Positions 12,101-23,450 of a stretch of DNA of 64,000 bases are shown in pieces. Each line of letters opens with the position of its first letter. Position 1 is the first letter of the stretch. Under the pieces are notes generated by a model. That model was not told the origin of the DNA, did no database searches, and worked only from the letters and a program-made list of their open reading frames with translations. This DNA is from Isoetes taiwanensis (lineage: Eukaryota > Streptophyta > Lycopodiopsida > Isoetales > Isoetaceae), in assembly GCA_021234155.1 (NCBI GenBank), contig JAJEKV010000094.1, positions 2,823,442 through 2,887,441 on the forward strand, in the 5' to 3' direction. The position numbers and the translations under genes are program-made.

Positions 12101-13813
12101 GAGTACCATAAGGCACTAAAGGAATGGTTGAAGTAGCTGGGGATCCCATCACAATGTAGGCAGCATATAGAATTTCAACATAGAGTTGGCCACTGCCCAG
12201 TTGGAAAGATGGTGGCTCAGCCACATTTTTAAGGTACATAGGTAATAGGTTTTGTGTCAAGAAACTACCAAGCTTATACTTTAGCTAAGTTAGAACAGAG
12301 CTCTAGGATTGTGGGATGAGGATATATGTTTATCATGATGTATTATGACCCATATGATAAACATCTTGGAGAGGTAATCTATGCAGTGATACGAGGAGAG
12401 AAGGTCGATCGTACCCCAAACTTACCAATGAAGGGTCTGGAGTATGTCTGGAATGTGCAAACAACAGTCAATCTGTTGCATGTTAATGTAGGATGCTATA
12501 GTTGGCACTTGAAATAAATGTCAATGGGCAATAGAATACAACTCAAGATGATGGGGTTGAATAGTACGATAGTACAATTTTTGGCTGGATGACAAATAAC
12601 ATTTATCTGATGGAAATCAAATGTGGTTGTGCAAACATGAAAGGATAGATATCCAACATGATGCCTGCTTGGATAAGGAAGATTCGAAGTTAATGAGTTA
12701 TGCAGAGTTATAATTTTAAACGTCTAGGGATAGAACATCAATGCAAGCCAGTGTGGCAGGAAATTAACTATCTAGCGAATAGAAAATGCAAGGGAGGCGC
12801 CGTGATGGCTCTAGGTAACTTACAAATTTCAGAAGGCTCACTCCCTAAATCAGAACATGACTAGTATGCCAAGTCATTTGTAATGCCGGCATAGCAGCAT
12901 GACAGCACACAAAGGGATATAACGTCTAATAGTTCTAAGGTGGATAACGACGGTAAATGATAATCCCCAATGATATGGGTTAAAAAGATACAGGGAAATT
13001 TAAAGACATAAATGCAACCTTTAAGGCAGAGACTATTGTATCATACGACATATAATAGTGGGTTAAAAGCCAACAAGAGGGTTAAAAGATATCTGAAAGA
13101 GTAAATGGGTCGGAGGATGACTCATAACCAGGGGGGGTATAGAGAACATATTTAACACTAGAGTGGTCCCGGGGACCATTCCTGGTCCACGGATCAGAAT
13201 TGGTCCAATTGACCCACTGCCACTTAAACCAATATATCTGAGAACAGAAATGTCAATTTCGTGACACCATATCAATCTTTACTTGATTCTTAATGACATT
13301 CGAGAATTTCAAGACCAATGAACTCACCTATATGTTGGAGTGATTGTTCAAATATTAGAGAATTTGACAGTTTCTGCAACAGTCCAGAACTGCATTCTTG
13401 GGTTTTCATAGTATAAACAAGTCTAAACCTTGCCAAAATTGGAAGTATTTGTCTATTTCCAATTGGAACATATTGATTCGTATCTTTTCAGCTTTGATTG
13501 CTATCATTTAACATCCGTGGAAGTCGGCAAACCCTATTTTGTTCAAAAATGCTGCTTGTAGTTTAGGAATTATTTCTCTCTTATTATTAAAAGTTTTAAT
13601 TTAGTTCTTGTGGCCATAGATTCTTAACTATATGAAGTACAATCTTATGTTTTTTTGGAGTGTTCATAAGGTATATCAACTTCAAAATCTAATAGAGAAT
13701 TTCCTATACAGAATTTAGAACAAAATTATATGTTAAAATGATCCAAAATGACCACCTGTAAGTATCACGAGGGTAATCAATGATGGTTAACGATATCTTA
13801 GGTAGGATTGTGC
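9160..13813. other. Long stretch without a recognisable gene
   Basis: AT-rich DNA with only short random open frames on both strands (the longest about 100-120 codons near 9470-10270), none with a domain I recognise. A (TTTA)n microsatellite lies near 9370-9394. The segment 11200-13300 has unusually mixed composition and several minus-strand frames rich in Pro/Ser (11475-11747, 12000-12260, 13063-13275). They lack start context and conserved motifs, and I make no gene call. Confidence 0.5.
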
Positions 13814-13912
13814 CAAGCTAGTCCAGCCAGCAAAACCCGGCAGCATCAATGGAAATTCGGAGCAAGCTAGGCCAGCCAGCAAAATTCGGTAGTGGCAGTA
13901 AAAACCTGGAGA
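13814..13912 (+). repeat. Two-copy direct repeat, about 50 bp
   Basis: CAAGCTAGTCCAGCCAGCAAAA at about 13814 recurs as CAAGCTAGGCCAGCCAGCAAAA at about 13863, with matching continuations (CCCGGCAG / TTCGGTAG). It immediately precedes the LINE fragment at 13892. Confidence 0.7.
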
Positions 13913-14568
13913 AAACTAGCAAAGAAAAAACACCAAGAGTTAATTGATTTTATAGCAGTGCAGAATAGCTGTTACAGAATAGATCTCTGCGATTGGGCAC
14001 GCAAAGCACACCTGTTTCGAGCACTCGTGGAACCAGTATTACTGTATGGGGTAGAGGTCTGGGGGCCAGCGGTTAGCAAGGGTACTTGGGATAAGCTAGA
14101 GAGGGTACAGAAGGCTTTCCTGACATACAACCTAGGCGTCAAGGACACAGTGCCTTATCCGATTTTGTTGTATGAGACTGGCTTTTGGCCCCTGCAGCAT
14201 TCTGCTATGCGCAGGCACCTTGCGTATTTCCATAAGGTTGACAGAATGGATGCACAACGTCTCCCTCCCCAGGCTCTGTTATTGGCACAAGGGCCACAAC
14301 GTCTGAAGAGAGTGTGGCAGGAGCATTGTAGGGGATGGTTCGCAAGATGGTCCATAGACTATCAACACATTATGGATATGTCCGATATCGCGGAGCAGGA
14401 GTTGCATTTGAATGAGCGCTTTGCTGCCTGTGGGATGCGCCCACTCTTGCAAAGCCCAAAACAGAGCACTACCACACGCAGGTTAATTCGTCGCTTGAAC
14501 ATGGCCCCCACCAGTATTTGAAGGCACACATCTCTACCAAGAAACGGAGAGCTATAGCTGCAATAAGG
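13892..14568 (+). pseudogene. LINE fragment, 5' part of a copy interrupted by another LINE
   Basis: A long open frame (13892-14521) encodes the region after the RT active site: LCDWARKAHLFRALVEPV, LLYGVEVWGPAVS, LERVQKAF and PLQHSAMRRHLAYFHKVDRM. The frame then shifts and KRRAIAAIR is reached at about 14568. There the sequence turns into an AAGG repeat that is the tail of a LINE in the opposite orientation. Translation of the expected next residues (TGSHHLRIETGRW) resumes at about 16018, so this copy was split by insertion. Confidence 0.88.
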
Positions 14569-16013
14569 AAGGAAGGAAGGAAGGAAGGAAGGTTCTTTTA
14601 TCGTCCACAGAGGCCAATCGGCCTATGGGACCCAAATTACACGGGTGCAGCAAGCCCTTTGCTACCCGGATTAAAAAACCCCCCCTTAGGAGGGAAAAAC
14701 CGTCGCAGCAACAAACCTGCTGGCAGCTGTACAAATATACATATATATACACATGAATTCCTGGCACCTCAGGTAGGCGCCCGGGGGCAGAGGTGAGTCC
14801 GCAGATCCAAAACCTCCTGGAGGTAGGAGCCAAGGGATCGAACTGATGGCGTACTGAGTAGCTCGTGCAGGGGCAGACCCGGTCGCACCAAGAGAATGTA
14901 GCGAGCCCGAATCTGACTATAGGCTGGACAGCTCTGGAAGGCATGGCTTTCATCCTCAACAACCCCCAGCGGGCAACACTGACAAAGCCTGTCCTGGCGC
15001 GGCTCTCCAACCCACCGACCCGTCTCAAGCCGAAGATGGTGGGCCCCTGTTCGAATGGACGCGATAATCATGCGCTTCTTCATGGGCAACTGAGAACGAC
15101 GGTAGAGTTGTGGGCCTCGAACCAGTGTGGGGTTTATGTGCTGTTTGTAGTGTGCCACCTTTACCTGTTCCAGAGCATGGTGGTCCCAGAGCTTCCCCAG
15201 GAAACAAGAGTCCAAGTACCCCCTCAGCCTATCCCGGCCGGCGTCTGTGTGCACCTAGATGCACCTATGTGCGTCTACGTTCCAGCGCGCCAGCCACTGG
15301 GCTCTCTTGTCCTTCCAACAAGCCCTGAGTCGTTGCGGGCTCACGCCAAGTGCGAGAGCCGAGTGTCGCCCATGTTGGCCACCTTCTAGAAATAGACAAT
15401 GTGCCTATCGAGGGCCGCATGCTGCAGGGGCATGAATCCTGTCTCCTGCAACAAGATCTGATATGGAACTGAGGGCTTGACGCCAAGTGCCCGCATCAAA
15501 AAATGCCTTCTGGACCTGCTCTAAGTCGTTCCAAGTCGCCAAAGACATCACTGGGCCCCATACCTCGACCCCATACAAAAGAACTGGCTCGACCAGTGCC
15601 CAGAACAAATGTGACTGGTGGCCCCAGTCATACAGCTCTGCCCTGTGACTATTGTTTTGCATTGCGTACAACGCCTTCCAACCTGCGGTCACCCGAAGGT
15701 GAATGGATGCATCCCAATACATTGAGGACGGGAATTCCACCCCCAGGTACTTGTAGCTGGGTGTGACCTCTACCATCTGCCCCTGGTAAGTGAGCGCCAG
15801 AGGTGCCGGATGACGTGAGGAGGATATGAGGACCACCTTAGTCTTGGCCAGGTTGACCCGCATGTCCGTCGCCTGACAGAATGTGTCCTCGGCATCTAGG
15901 TGTGCCTGCATTCCCTCTGGTGTATGGGCCAAGAGGTCCACATCATCCGCATAGATGGGCTGCCGGATGACCTGGTGCAAGAGCTGTATACCGTCCCCCC
16001 CCATTGGCAGCTA
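14569..16013 (-). mobile_element. LINE copy (-) inserted into a related LINE
   Basis: Read on the minus strand, this copy starts just before the RT box: YADDVDLLAHTPEG near 15940, then MRVNLAKTKVVLISSS, SYKYLGVEFPSSMYWD, LLYGVEVWGPVMS and DLEQVQKAF. A homopolymer T frameshift near 15500 breaks the frame. Further on it reads LGKLWDHHALEQVK and the zinc-finger-like LCQCCPLGVVEDESHAFQ to about 14770. A non-coding 3' end of about 200 bp follows, ending in TTCC repeats at 14570-14595. Missing 5' sequence and a simple-repeat tail are typical of target-primed reverse transcription. The flanks share an approximate 12-14 bp duplication ending TAAGGA. At least two frameshifts make it inactive. Confidence 0.88.
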
Positions 16014-16525
16014 GTAAGGACAGGGTCCCACCATCTCAGAATTGAGACAGGCCGCTGGGGTACGGATGGAGGGCAGGGAATCCCCCGGCATGAGAGATTA
16101 TGCCAGTGCTGTCACATACAGATAGTAGAAGATGAACACCATGCTCTACAGGAATGCCCAGCATATGCATACATCCGAGCAGCTCATGCCGATCTCAGAT
16201 GCTCTGAGATAGCAATTCATCAACTGCTGGCTTCGCCAATGGTTGCACGTCTTGCGTCCTACATTCTGCAAGTCTCCACTGTCAGGGAGTCCCTCACAGC
16301 ACAGGGAATTTGAGCGCCCAGATAGGGCCGCTGAACGCCTACTACAAGGGTTTTTCCTCCCACATGGGGGGTTTTTTCATCCCAGTGGTAGAGACACATT
16401 GTACAGGGTTTCTGTGGTTCTTTTGTGTTTGGAACTTTCCGCTATATTGTATCACCGTCTCATAGGCCAGTTGGCCTCCATGGACGTTAAAATATACTTC
16501 CTTCCTTCCTTCCTTCTTTCAAATT
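16014..16525 (+). pseudogene. LINE fragment, 3' part of the interrupted copy
   Basis: Resumes the + strand LINE broken at 14568: TGSHHLRIETGRWGTDG, LCQCCHIQIVEDEHHALQ and the conserved tail to a stop near 16311. A 3' untranslated region follows (CTCATAGGCCAGTTGGCCTC near 16460) with a TTCC repeat tail at about 16498-16520. The zinc-finger-like motif (C-x2-C ... H ... C) is intact. It is the same family as the copies at 7710 and 14569. Confidence 0.88.
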
Positions 16526-16529
16526 TGAG

Positions 16530-17470
16530 GCAACCGATAAACAGATCGATCTTTTAAAACTAATTGAAGAGAAGAGTAACAGGAACATCAGAAGAAACGT
16601 ACTTACTTCCAACGAATTGTAAGTAGCAGAGTAAGTTCGTGCAAAGCTGAAAATTATATAGTTTAAGAATTATATATGCCAATGTCATATGCCAATCTGG
16701 GATCAAGCCGTGATCCAATTATTAATAATTCTTACAAATGTCCAAGCTTGAGTAAGTGCCAGACTGTCTACTGATGTCCACTACAGCAGAAAGACGACAC
16801 TTTATAGGCATGCAACAAACAAATGGTTTGAAAAAAAAAAAAGGTGGCACCTAAACAAAGAAGAGGATTGTGGCGCGAAAAAATTCCCATGGAACAAAAA
16901 CAATGGAAAATAACAAGCTGCACGATACATGTAATGATGTGAAGATGTCTTCCACATGTTATAACTTACTAGTCTTATAAATGGTCCTTGCAAAAGCAAG
17001 AAAGGTGGATATTTGAAAACATGATTACAAGGGGTTGTATATCAAATGTTAGTCACATATATGATTGATGGTCTTTTTAAGCAAGCAAGGTGGATAAGGC
17101 ATGAGATAATAAGGGGTTGTCAAATAATGGACTTGCTAAGTGCATGGTTACTTGCTCTTTTCTAGCATGAAGTTATACCTTGAACATCAACTAAACAACT
17201 CTTATTGCTACAACTGAAAACTTTAATGGAAATTCTCAAGATATACCTCTTTGTTGTTACTCTAATTTTGATATTAGAATCAATATGGTAGGTGTCTTCG
17301 AGGCAACATACAGTGTGGCAACACCTTATTCAACTGCATTTAGTGGGAGAATCAAAGCCTCTATCTAAATACTTCGACTTTTGAGGCCGAAATAAGATGA
17401 CAGTTTGTGCGCGATCTTGTCTGTTGATTTTGTTGCGTAAAAACACTTTCATTGCAAACCGTCAAATAAT
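16530..17470. other. No gene recognised
   Basis: AT-rich sequence with no credible coding frame and no obvious repeat. A CACTACAGCAGAAAG sequence near 16779 only weakly resembles a CACTA transposon end and is not called. Confidence 0.5.
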
Positions 17471-17474
17471 TAGT

Positions 17475-17881
17475 TATTTTTCCCTATCGACTGGAAATAT
17501 TTTTGTGGAAACGAAATGCCGCTCTTGACTCATTTCCACACGATGTACTAAAACTCGCGAAGAACTATAGAATGTTTGTTGGTGCAGACACAGGAGCAGC
17601 CAAAGACAAGTTGATTTTTGCTTCTCAGTCTTAATCCAAGCAAATAAATTATCCTAAATTTAAAGGGTGATATTATCGAGACATGTTTAGCAACTTGGAA
17701 GGCTAAGTCCCCAGATTTTGTCTTATTCCTTTGAGACCGAATTGGGAAAATACAGTGGCATATCTAATTTAATTTTAAATGGAAGGATGCTTCTATGTTA
17801 GATATTTATTTTCTTATAGTTGTAAATAGCATATATATTTCCGTAAGGAATTTACATGGGGGTTCAATGATCTTGTTTGAC
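17475..17881 (+). repeat. Duplicated non-coding segment, copy 1
   Basis: The first half (GGAAATATTTTTGTGGAAAC onward) recurs at 19424-19620. The second half (AAATTATCCTAAATTTRAAG onward, to CAATGATCTTGTTTGAC) recurs at 20508-20746. No protein is recognisable, although the TTCTYGGTCTYAATC part of copy 2 lies in a 62-codon frame. Copies differ by scattered substitutions, which indicates old local duplication. Confidence 0.85.
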
Positions 17882-19205
17882 TTTTTTTTTTTTTTTTTTT
17901 TACGGCAAGGTGGAGTTTATATTTATATAATAAAAAGTACAGAGTACAATGTTTCAAACTTCACAGAGGATTACTACAGGAGTAACCTCTACCTCTTCAT
18001 CCTCTATGAACCGAAACTTATTCAAACGAGTAACAGCAAAACAAAAGAAGTATAAGATAGCTAACAATGGTTAAAGAAACCTGATTCTCAAAATGTTGTG
18101 TCTGAGGTGCATAGTAGAGTGCTGCATTGTCGGGGTCACTAGCCCCCTAGCTCGGCAATCTCCACTGAAAGGGTCACCCTGTAAAGGAGTCTTCCACTTC
18201 CATTGTCCCATCAAGGAGCCCATACATCCTTGATAAATAAGCACATCCCATCTTGTTAATCATGGCAACTACCACCAAATCTACCTGTATACTACTTTTG
18301 AAGTAGCATAGAAGACTGGCTATACCACCAGCTGTCACTGCACATTTTACTCTTACCGAGATACAAAGAAGTGAAATAAAGAAAACAAATCAGTGTAAGA
18401 AGAGCAGCCTGCCACTCTGCTCATAGAAGCTGCCACCGCTTCATGGATTTTGGTCTCTCAGCTTTACTCAAATAAATCACATGTGAATTGCATCAAATAA
18501 AATGCTGCATTGTCGGGGTAGGCAATCCAATTGAAGCTGGCTAGATAAAAAATATGCCCAGCCGCCAGACTCCTCCCTCAAAAGCCCGGTGCAAGATGTG
18601 TGATCTTCCTGCCTACATCATATCCCTAGCTCGGCTATTCTATTCAAATCAAATCCAGCAATTTATTTGCATAAAAACTAGAAAGCCCCAAAAGTGCCTG
18701 AGTACCTGATCTGTTCTTAATACACATTTTGTCTTTCCGCCAGCAAGAAAGGGTAAGAGTAAATCCAAGATACTTCACAGAACTGCAAGACTTTACCTCT
18801 TCAGATGAAGCTTACCCCGTACTAAACCGGAACATGAGCCTGCTTCAGTTTGATCCAATTAGCCTGCATAAATCCCATCCATCCCAGGTCGACCCAGCCT
18901 CAAAGGAATCCTTCAAGAACTGCAAGGAAAGAGTGGGAAATGCAACCAAGACTGAACCAAAGTTGAAGATCGCCTACAGACTACATCCCTGGAAAAATCT
19001 GGAGAAAACCTGTGATAATCAATCTTGCGGTTAGAAAGCATCATGGCCTGGCATCCAACTCCAGATCTTTGCTTCATGCCTCGCTGCTAATCCGGAAGCA
19101 AGGTGAAGTGGCGGTAGCCTCACCTCCGCCACCGCCTTAGCCGCTGCCGCTTCCGCTCATCCGTCTCCTTCGTTCCGATATCAATTATGGAAATTAAAGC
19201 AACTC
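17882..19205 (-). mobile_element. 1.3 kb poly(A) retroposon with target-site duplication
   Basis: On the minus strand this segment ends in a run of 20 A (T run at 17882-17901), preceded by an AT-rich 3' end (TTATATAAATATAAACTCCA). It is flanked by CTTGTTTGA at 17872-17880 and again at 19206-19214. The related sequence at 20720-20760 reads straight through (GATCTTGTTTGACTAATGATACACAG) without the insert, so it acts as an empty site. It contains no long open frame on its own strand. An internal motif, GCTGCATTGTCGGGG (seen on + near 18121 and 18502), occurs twice. It could be a 5'-truncated LINE tail, a non-autonomous retroposon or a retrocopied transcript. Confidence 0.85.
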
Positions 19206-20880
19206 CTTGTTTGATTAATGATACACAGTTGGTACTCAAAAAGGGGCTTGTGCTTCCTTAGTATTTCTGAATTCTACACCAACTTCCTCCAGCATCTACA
19301 AGGCTGGCATATGATGAAGGCTGGTTGGTTTTCTCTCTCTCTTTATTTTGTCATTGAAATGTCTTATTAGATTCTATGGGTATGAGATTCATGCGTGCAA
19401 ACTAAGGTAATAAAAATTCCCTATTGAGTGGGAATATTTTTGTGGAAACGAAATGCCGCTCTTGACTCATTTCCACATGATGTATTAAAACTCGTGAAGA
19501 GCATTCTGAAAAGATGCACATCTTTACTATAGAATGTTTCTTGGTGCAGACACCCGAACAGCCAAAGATAAGTTGATTTCTGCTTCTCGGTCTCAATCTA
19601 AGCAATCTGCAGCTTCATCTTGTAGGTCTGATTCTTCTGAAGCTTCTACACAGTCTAAGGATAAATACAAGCATCCCAATGTCTATGATGTCTATGGAAT
19701 GCGTATCGAATATAAGGGTTAGGGCAAATATGATTTTGGTCGAATGCCTTGGCACCCTGCTGCTTATATCAAAACTGGCAGTGCCTAGCTAAAAGGGAAA
19801 GATTGTGAACAGGATAATCGATCCCAAATGCGGATTCATGCAGTACAAGTTCTAGCCTTTGCAAAATTGTGGTTGAAAATCGTAGTAATGCAAGGTCTTC
19901 TTGCATTCCAAAATGTTTTTTTCTATGGCCTAACTGGCCGTAAAACCCTGGCTCAACATTTCGGCATGTAGATTATCTGCTGGGGCACCCAAAATTTTGC
20001 AGATGATCTGTGCCCATCCGAAAACAGGTTCGCCAGATCAAGTTTTATTTATTCTTTTGCTTAAAGCGACAGAAATGTCAACAATGTTGGATCTATGTGC
20101 AGCTATATAATGATAGAGCAAAATCCTGATAGGGATCAACTGCAACAATATTTTAAAGATTAGTGACACTATGGATGGCAATGATAACTCTATTCAGGTT
20201 CTTGAATACATTCCAGTTTTATATAGAATCATTTTATTGCATATGATGGGATATGATTTATATGTGAATAGTCTACCTCTGTTTGTGCTATGGTGGTATG
20301 AGGATAGACATATATGTTTGCTTACGATCTTATAGAATAATAGATTGTTAGGACATATCTGAGAGGATTCTATATGTTGGTTCAATTAATTTAATTTGAA
20401 GCAGATATGTTCAAAAAACGACGCTATTTACATGCTTGGTGTCCATTTGGGTTTATCACGTCGTTACAAAATCTGAAATCAGTCTCTACATTTTATCTAT
20501 GAACAAACAAATTATCCTAAATTTGAAGGGTGATATTATCGAGACATGTTTAGCTACTTGGAAGGCTAAGTCCCCAGATTTTGTCTTATTCCTTTGAGAT
20601 CGAATTGGGAAAATACAGTGGCATATCTAATTTAATTTTAAATGAAAGGATGCTTCTATGCTAGATATTTATTTGCTTATAATTCTAAATAGCATATATA
20701 TTTTCGTAAGGAATCTACATGCGGGTTCAATGATCTTGTTTGACTAATGATACACAGTTGGTACTCAAAAAGGGGCTTGTGCTTCTCTCCCTCTTTATTT
20801 TGTCATTGCAATATCTTATTAGATTCTATGGGTATGAGATTCATGCGTGCAAACTAAGGTAATAAAAATTCCTCATAAGA
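19206..20880 (+). repeat. Duplicated non-coding segments, copies 2 and 3
   Basis: A mosaic of the same blocks found at 17475-17881. TAATGATACACAGTTGGTAC is at 19215 and 20746. TTATTTTGTCATTGMAATRT to TAATAAAAATTCC is at 19342-19420 and 20797-20872. The KH-like CGAAATGCCGCTCTTGACTC block is at 19448, and the AAATTATCCTAAATTTGAAG block at 20508. The order of blocks differs between copies, so they were shuffled by duplication. A 62-codon frame at 19534-19722 has no recognisable motif. Confidence 0.75.
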
Positions 20881-21440
20881 TGAAACTTTTATGACTAAGG
20901 TAACTTTTAACTAGTGACTAAGGTAACCATTAACTAGGGTGAAGTACTACCTTCAGATATCCTAAATGATGCCAATGGTTTAATCTAAAGGTTAGCCAAC
21001 TATTGGGAGGACGTTACTAGGTACGTATTGTGATGGGTCACATTAAATTTTTGGTGGATTCTATGATGTAATGTTTTTTCATTGTGTAGGTAATGCTGGA
21101 CAAATTGAAAGATGGCAAAATGAATATTCAAAAGGGGAGATATGGATACTCGGCAATTAAGTGGAAAAAATGTAAACGCGTTGGAGCAGATAAGAGCATA
21201 AACAATGATGTTTCACAAAATTTGGGCTCAGAACATCGAAAGAGTTTCTATCATACCATATTTTTATCCCATGTGACTTGTGATTGCATTTATATAAAGT
21301 TCCTGTTTTACTTATGCTCTTATTTCTTCATAACTTATAGCCTAAATTCATGTTTAACTTAAGTAGCATTACAAGCTGAGTAATTGAAAATGCAGACATA
21401 CTGCAAATCGATACAAAATTCAAACTGCAACAGTCAGAAG
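20881..21440. other. No gene recognised
   Basis: An 89-codon frame at 21093-21362 begins with a Lys-rich stretch and ends hydrophobic. It has no homology I recognise and is judged a chance frame. Confidence 0.5.
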
Positions 21441-21444
21441 ATTT

Positions 21445-21781
21445 ATTAAGGCAATAAAATTTTCTTGTCGAAAGTAGTGACGTTTTTCATGTCGAATTTT
21501 ATGACAAAATTTTTGACGATTTTTGCGACGAAAATTTTGACGACTTTTTTGATGAATTTTTTGACGATTTTCTTGACGATTTTTGTGATGATTTTCCTGA
21601 TGTTTCTTCTGACGATTTTCTTGACGAAGCCTGACATTTTTTCTGACTATATTTTTGACGCTACGTCATTAGATAAAAAAACGTCAGTTAAATCGTTAGC
21701 CAGTAGGGTCTGGGCAGTTGTCTATTTTGTGAAGACCATCTGACGATTTTTCTGACGCAAAACCCTCATTCTCTTGTAGTG
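21445..21781. mobile_element. One end of a CACTA-type (En/Spm-like) DNA transposon
   Basis: The segment ends at 21781 with CTTGTAGTG. On the opposite strand this is CACTACAAGAGAATGAGGGT, the classical CACTA terminus. Inside lies a dense array of short subterminal motifs (TTGACGATTTT, TCTGACG) in both orientations, which in this superfamily bind the transposase. The array creates meaningless 60-90 codon frames on both strands. No matching left terminus or transposase gene is visible, so this is a solo or deleted end. Confidence 0.65.
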
Positions 21782-22300
21782 TCTGATGCTGCAATTGCTT
21801 AAATTATACCAAAGTTGTTTTTTATAATCTAGAGAATGATATTGGCGCTAAAGGACCCTAGACAAGCTTATTATGCGAGTCAATTTTGCACACATCCATT
21901 TTTACTGAGGTCTTCAATATTCCATGGTTGAATTGCTAGAAAAACTATGCATTCTAAGATTTAAACTGAATTTGGCTGCTTGTGGAAATTTTAGGAAATT
22001 TTAGGACTGCTATGGACAACTCAAGCAGGTTGTAATCTGTAATATCTGCTATGGACTGCTATGGACTGCCATTAATCTGTAAGAAGGTTGGTCTTGGCTT
22101 TGTTGATCTGTGCATCTCTTATTCTAAATTTTATATTCTCTATGGTAGTCAGAAATACGTATTATTATCCAAATTTAGTGGTCTAAACCGTTTTTGCCTA
22201 AACAATGATATCTTTTTTTAGGAATTGCATGTTTCATTATGATGCTCAGTCGTAGAAAGGTATAGGAATTTGCATGTCACGAAACTTTGCTCCATGTGGA
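21782..22300. other. No gene recognised
   Basis: AT-rich, non-coding. A short tandem motif CTGCTATGGA recurs near 22010-22075. Confidence 0.5.
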
Positions 22301-22309
22301 ATCTGGAAG

Positions 22310-22690
22310 TACAAATATCATATTTCTCTAGTGAGGCAGGCCTAAAAAGATGTGGCATTGTCTGAAGAATAGTGAATGATTGTCATGTTCCAGTGGTTCG
22401 GTGTAGTAGTACACATGCTTGCATGCTGAAGTGCACATTCAGCACAATAATCGATGATTGTCATATTCTAGAGGTCTCCTGCAGTAATACACACGCTTGC
22501 ATGCTGAAGTGAAAATATTAGAAGGGTTGTAGTGCATCCAAGATCCTTGTTGACAACATATTGATGTGCATATCACGTGAGAATAATTTTGGAACCTCTG
22601 ACCAAGGTTTTCTTATAGGCAAACAGAATAGGATGTTCCTAGAAGAAAATGAATCCTATTGGAAATCAAGGATCTATAACATAGACACCA
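22310..22690 (+). repeat. Dispersed repeat R, copy 1
   Basis: The block from TACAAATATCATATTTCTC through GATGTGGCATTGTCTGA, TGACAACATATTGATGTGCA and TAGAAGAAAATGAATCCTAT reappears on the opposite strand at 50937-51262 with about 90% identity by eye. It includes an internal direct repeat around GATGATTGTCATRTTC (22375 and 22452). It is a transposable-element fragment of unknown type. Confidence 0.85.
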
Positions 22691-22699
22691 TTTGTACAA

Positions 22700-23450
22700 A
22701 TAGATCCGCCGCTTGATTTTTGGTCTACTTTCATCTTGATCGTTTAATGTCAGGGATGCTAAAGATATGCCTTCAATGGGTTAGAGGCAGGCATAGAGTG
22801 TAAATGACATCTATATATTTGTCGTAATGGTCCTTTGCAAATGGGAGCAAGGCATTTTTTGGGGTTTCTTAAAGCAACATATTATGTACTCAACAAAATG
22901 AGGCAATGCATTTAGAAGGATATGTAGCTAACTTTCATAAGGAGTTGAGACCTATATACAAGTGTTTCTATAAACAACAGTTTTCATACATTCATCTCAT
23001 AATATGGAATTCTAGATGGTCACATAATTCATTCTATGAAGATAAAACTTGCCATTTGGAAGAACCTTAAAGATAACTAGATTCTCACTTGTGCATTTCT
23101 CTATTTTTTATTTTTTATTGACCATTGGTTGATTTTGATTATGTAGCTTTCACATCTTGAACGCAGGGGTTTCAATGTTCTAAAAATACAATGTCACCAC
23201 ATTTATCTTTACCCATTATATTGCTTTATAATGCTTATCTTTTGGCTTGCTATAAAGAATTCTATTATTATAATATGGCAATAAACTTTCTCGTTTACAG
23301 TTTCTCATATTTTCGGCCTATTAATTAAAAATTAGTTGAACAAGTTCGGTCTCAATTCACAAAAAAGTAATATCGTAAGGAATGTATCCTCATTGTCAAT
23401 AGTTAAGTATCGCCTTTTTAAACTTCTCGAGATGTGTGATGGAAGAACCC
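22700..23450. other. No gene recognised
   Basis: AT-rich DNA leading up to the left edge of the large inverted duplication. No repeat or coding frame can be supported. Confidence 0.5.

Noticed and set aside
16779-16800. CACTACAGCAG as the missing left terminus of the CACTA end at 21781
   Set aside because: Only the first seven bases match, the subterminal motifs are absent, and unrelated duplicated blocks fill the interval.
18729-19034. 101-codon plus-strand frame
   Set aside because: It is antisense to the poly(A) retroposon and has no recognisable motif.
21446-21743. Repetitive Lys/Val/Ile (minus) and Phe/Leu/Thr (plus) open frames that look like amphipathic peptides
   Set aside because: Both are readings of the TTGACGATTTT subterminal array at the CACTA-type end; the periodicity is in the DNA.
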